Positions 62,716-64,000 of a stretch of 64,000 nucleotides of DNA are shown here, piece after piece. The position numbers were made by a program, and so were the translations under genes. Each line of letters starts with the position of its first letter. The first letter of the stretch is position 1. Origin of the DNA: Uloborus plumipes (Eukaryota; Arthropoda; Arachnida; Araneae; Uloboridae); assembly GCA_038373865.1 (NCBI GenBank), contig JAXGGA010005197.1, forward strand, positions 16,420 through 80,419, in the 5' to 3' direction. The notes beneath the pieces are model-generated. The model had not been told where the DNA came from and made no database searches. It saw only the letters and a list, made by a program, of their open reading frames with translations.

Positions 62716-63035
62716 CACTGTAAAAAATAGATGTTGTTTTTATCAGTAGAATACAGCTAATTTTACAGTAATAAACTGTAAAATTGCTAGTTTTAGTTTA
62801 TTGCTGTGCATTTTCGTTCTGCTGCCAGTTATACTGTTGTTTTTACAGAATAATACAGCTCATTTTATAGTAAAATTGCTAATTTTATAGTAATAAACTG
62901 TAAAATTGCTAATTTTACAGTACTAGACTGTGAAATAGCTAGTTTTACAGTTAATTACTGTGATTTTACAGTTTTAAACTGGAACCTCTGCTCCCAGTAT
63001 TATACTGTAAAAACAACAGCCTATTTTTTGTTCAG
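62716..63035 (+). mobile_element. MITE family A copy 8
   Basis: CACTGTAAAAAATAG start; the right end is decayed (TTTTTTGTTCAG). Long form. Confidence 0.8.
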
Positions 63036-63282
63036 TTCGTTTTATATTTTGGAGAATATTGGTCTCATTATTATATTTTTTTTTTTTCTTTTTTCAGTCT
63101 GAGATATTTTTTCTCAATGGAGATTGGTTCCCTTTTATTATAACTATGTATGAGGACCTAGGGATAGTATAAAAAACTAGATTGTTTCATTTTTTCACAA
63201 ATTTTCTGAAAGGCTTCAAGCTTTTAACATGTTTACTCTGCAGTTTAGTCTGACCATTTTTTCAAATTAAACCACGCAACTA

Positions 63283-63628
63283 CAATGTAAAAATTGAATG
63301 TTGTTTTTACAGTATAATACAGATAATTTTATAGTAATAAACTAAATTGCTACTTTTACAGAAAAAACGGTAAAATTGCTATCTTAACAGTTTATTACTA
63401 TGCATTTTACAGTTTTAAACTAGAACTTCTGCTGCCAGTATTATACTGTTGTTTTATAGTATAATACAGCTAAATTTTACGGCAATAAACTGTAAAACTT
63501 CTAACTTTACAGAAAGAAGCTGTAAAAATGCTAGTTTTACAGTTTATTACTGTGCATTTTACAGTTTTAAATTGGAACCTCGGCTGCCAGTGTTATACTG
63601 TAAAAACATCAGTTCATTTTTTGTAGTG
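63283..63628 (+). mobile_element. MITE family A copy 9
   Basis: TA-CAATGTAAAAATTG start, TTTTTTGTAGTG-TA end. Long form, in the same orientation as copy 8 and only about 250 bp from it. Confidence 0.85.
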
Positions 63629-64000
63629 TACGGTCACGAAATCAGAGGTCTTGCACATTAAATTTGGACATGCTGCATTATGTTCCTTAATGCAAAATAC
63701 CAAGAGAATACTTGAGTTTTGCATTTACAAAAAGGCTGTAAACAGTTTCTAAGCTTATGTCCTTACTACATGACTGTCAATACTTTATGTACGTGATTAT
63801 ATTGCTAAAACTACTTGAAATGACTCAATGATTGTCACAGTAATTGAAAATAACAAAATTAAAATAAATTTGACTAGTCTTTTATATGGTTCAGAAGTTT
63901 TAAATAAGACTGAGAAATGCCTTGCTTTAAAGTAGTATCTTCCGAACACCATTCACTGAACGACGTGGTTAACTGCAAATTCGAACCAATCCACTAATTC
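63629..64000. other. No gene seen
   Basis: AT-rich window end without features. Confidence 0.4.

Overview
This is AT-rich, intron-rich, transposon-packed nuclear DNA of an animal, most likely an arthropod. A chelicerate such as a spider is my inference from the style of the chitinase and from the mix of Tc1, pogo, hAT, Penelope-like and RNase H-bearing LINE relics; no sequence search was possible. There are no operons, bacterial genes or CRISPR arrays. Nearly all long open frames are chance frames or lie inside repeats.

Positions 519-19330 (minus strand) hold one well-supported host gene. It is an eight-exon secreted family-18 glycoside hydrolase (chitinase type) with signal peptide, intact D-x-x-D-x-D-x-E catalytic motif, M-T-Y-D motif, in-phase introns and stop codon: 375 codons including stop. 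A normally conserved 10-residue segment lies just past the only usable donor of exon 6, so either the protein has lost it or splicing there is non-canonical. Its seven introns carry most of the repeats of the first 19 kb: TA-flanked MITEs, hAT-type MITEs, a Helitron-like piece, a 650-bp foldback element, tandem repeats and a TAA microsatellite.

From 19.4 to 64 kb I see no further host gene. The region is a mosaic of mobile elements, many bounded to the base by terminal inverted repeats and target-site duplications. They include a decayed Tc1-like transposon (26427-27845) apparently inserted in another Tc1-like relic, pogo/Tigger derivatives (29008, 37102, 58999-61160), TA-flanked elements with internally repeated ends (31335-33014, 47013-48303), hAT-type elements (33631-35773, 35941-36563, 39861-40788), a duplicated ~350-bp repeat array (36.8-41.4 kb), a LINE 3' fragment with an intact RNase H domain (42423-43403), SINEs near 49.2 and 50.3 kb, and a Penelope-like element (50654-52139).

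The most interesting signals are three hammerhead-ribozyme-like motifs. One is complete in its conserved core (minus strand 33505-33547). The other two lie in the inverted terminal repeats of the Penelope-like element (50724-50772 minus, 52021-52069 plus). Nine copies of one MITE family in monomer and dimer-like forms, and a pogo-type transposase relic ending in a Cys/His finger, are also notable.
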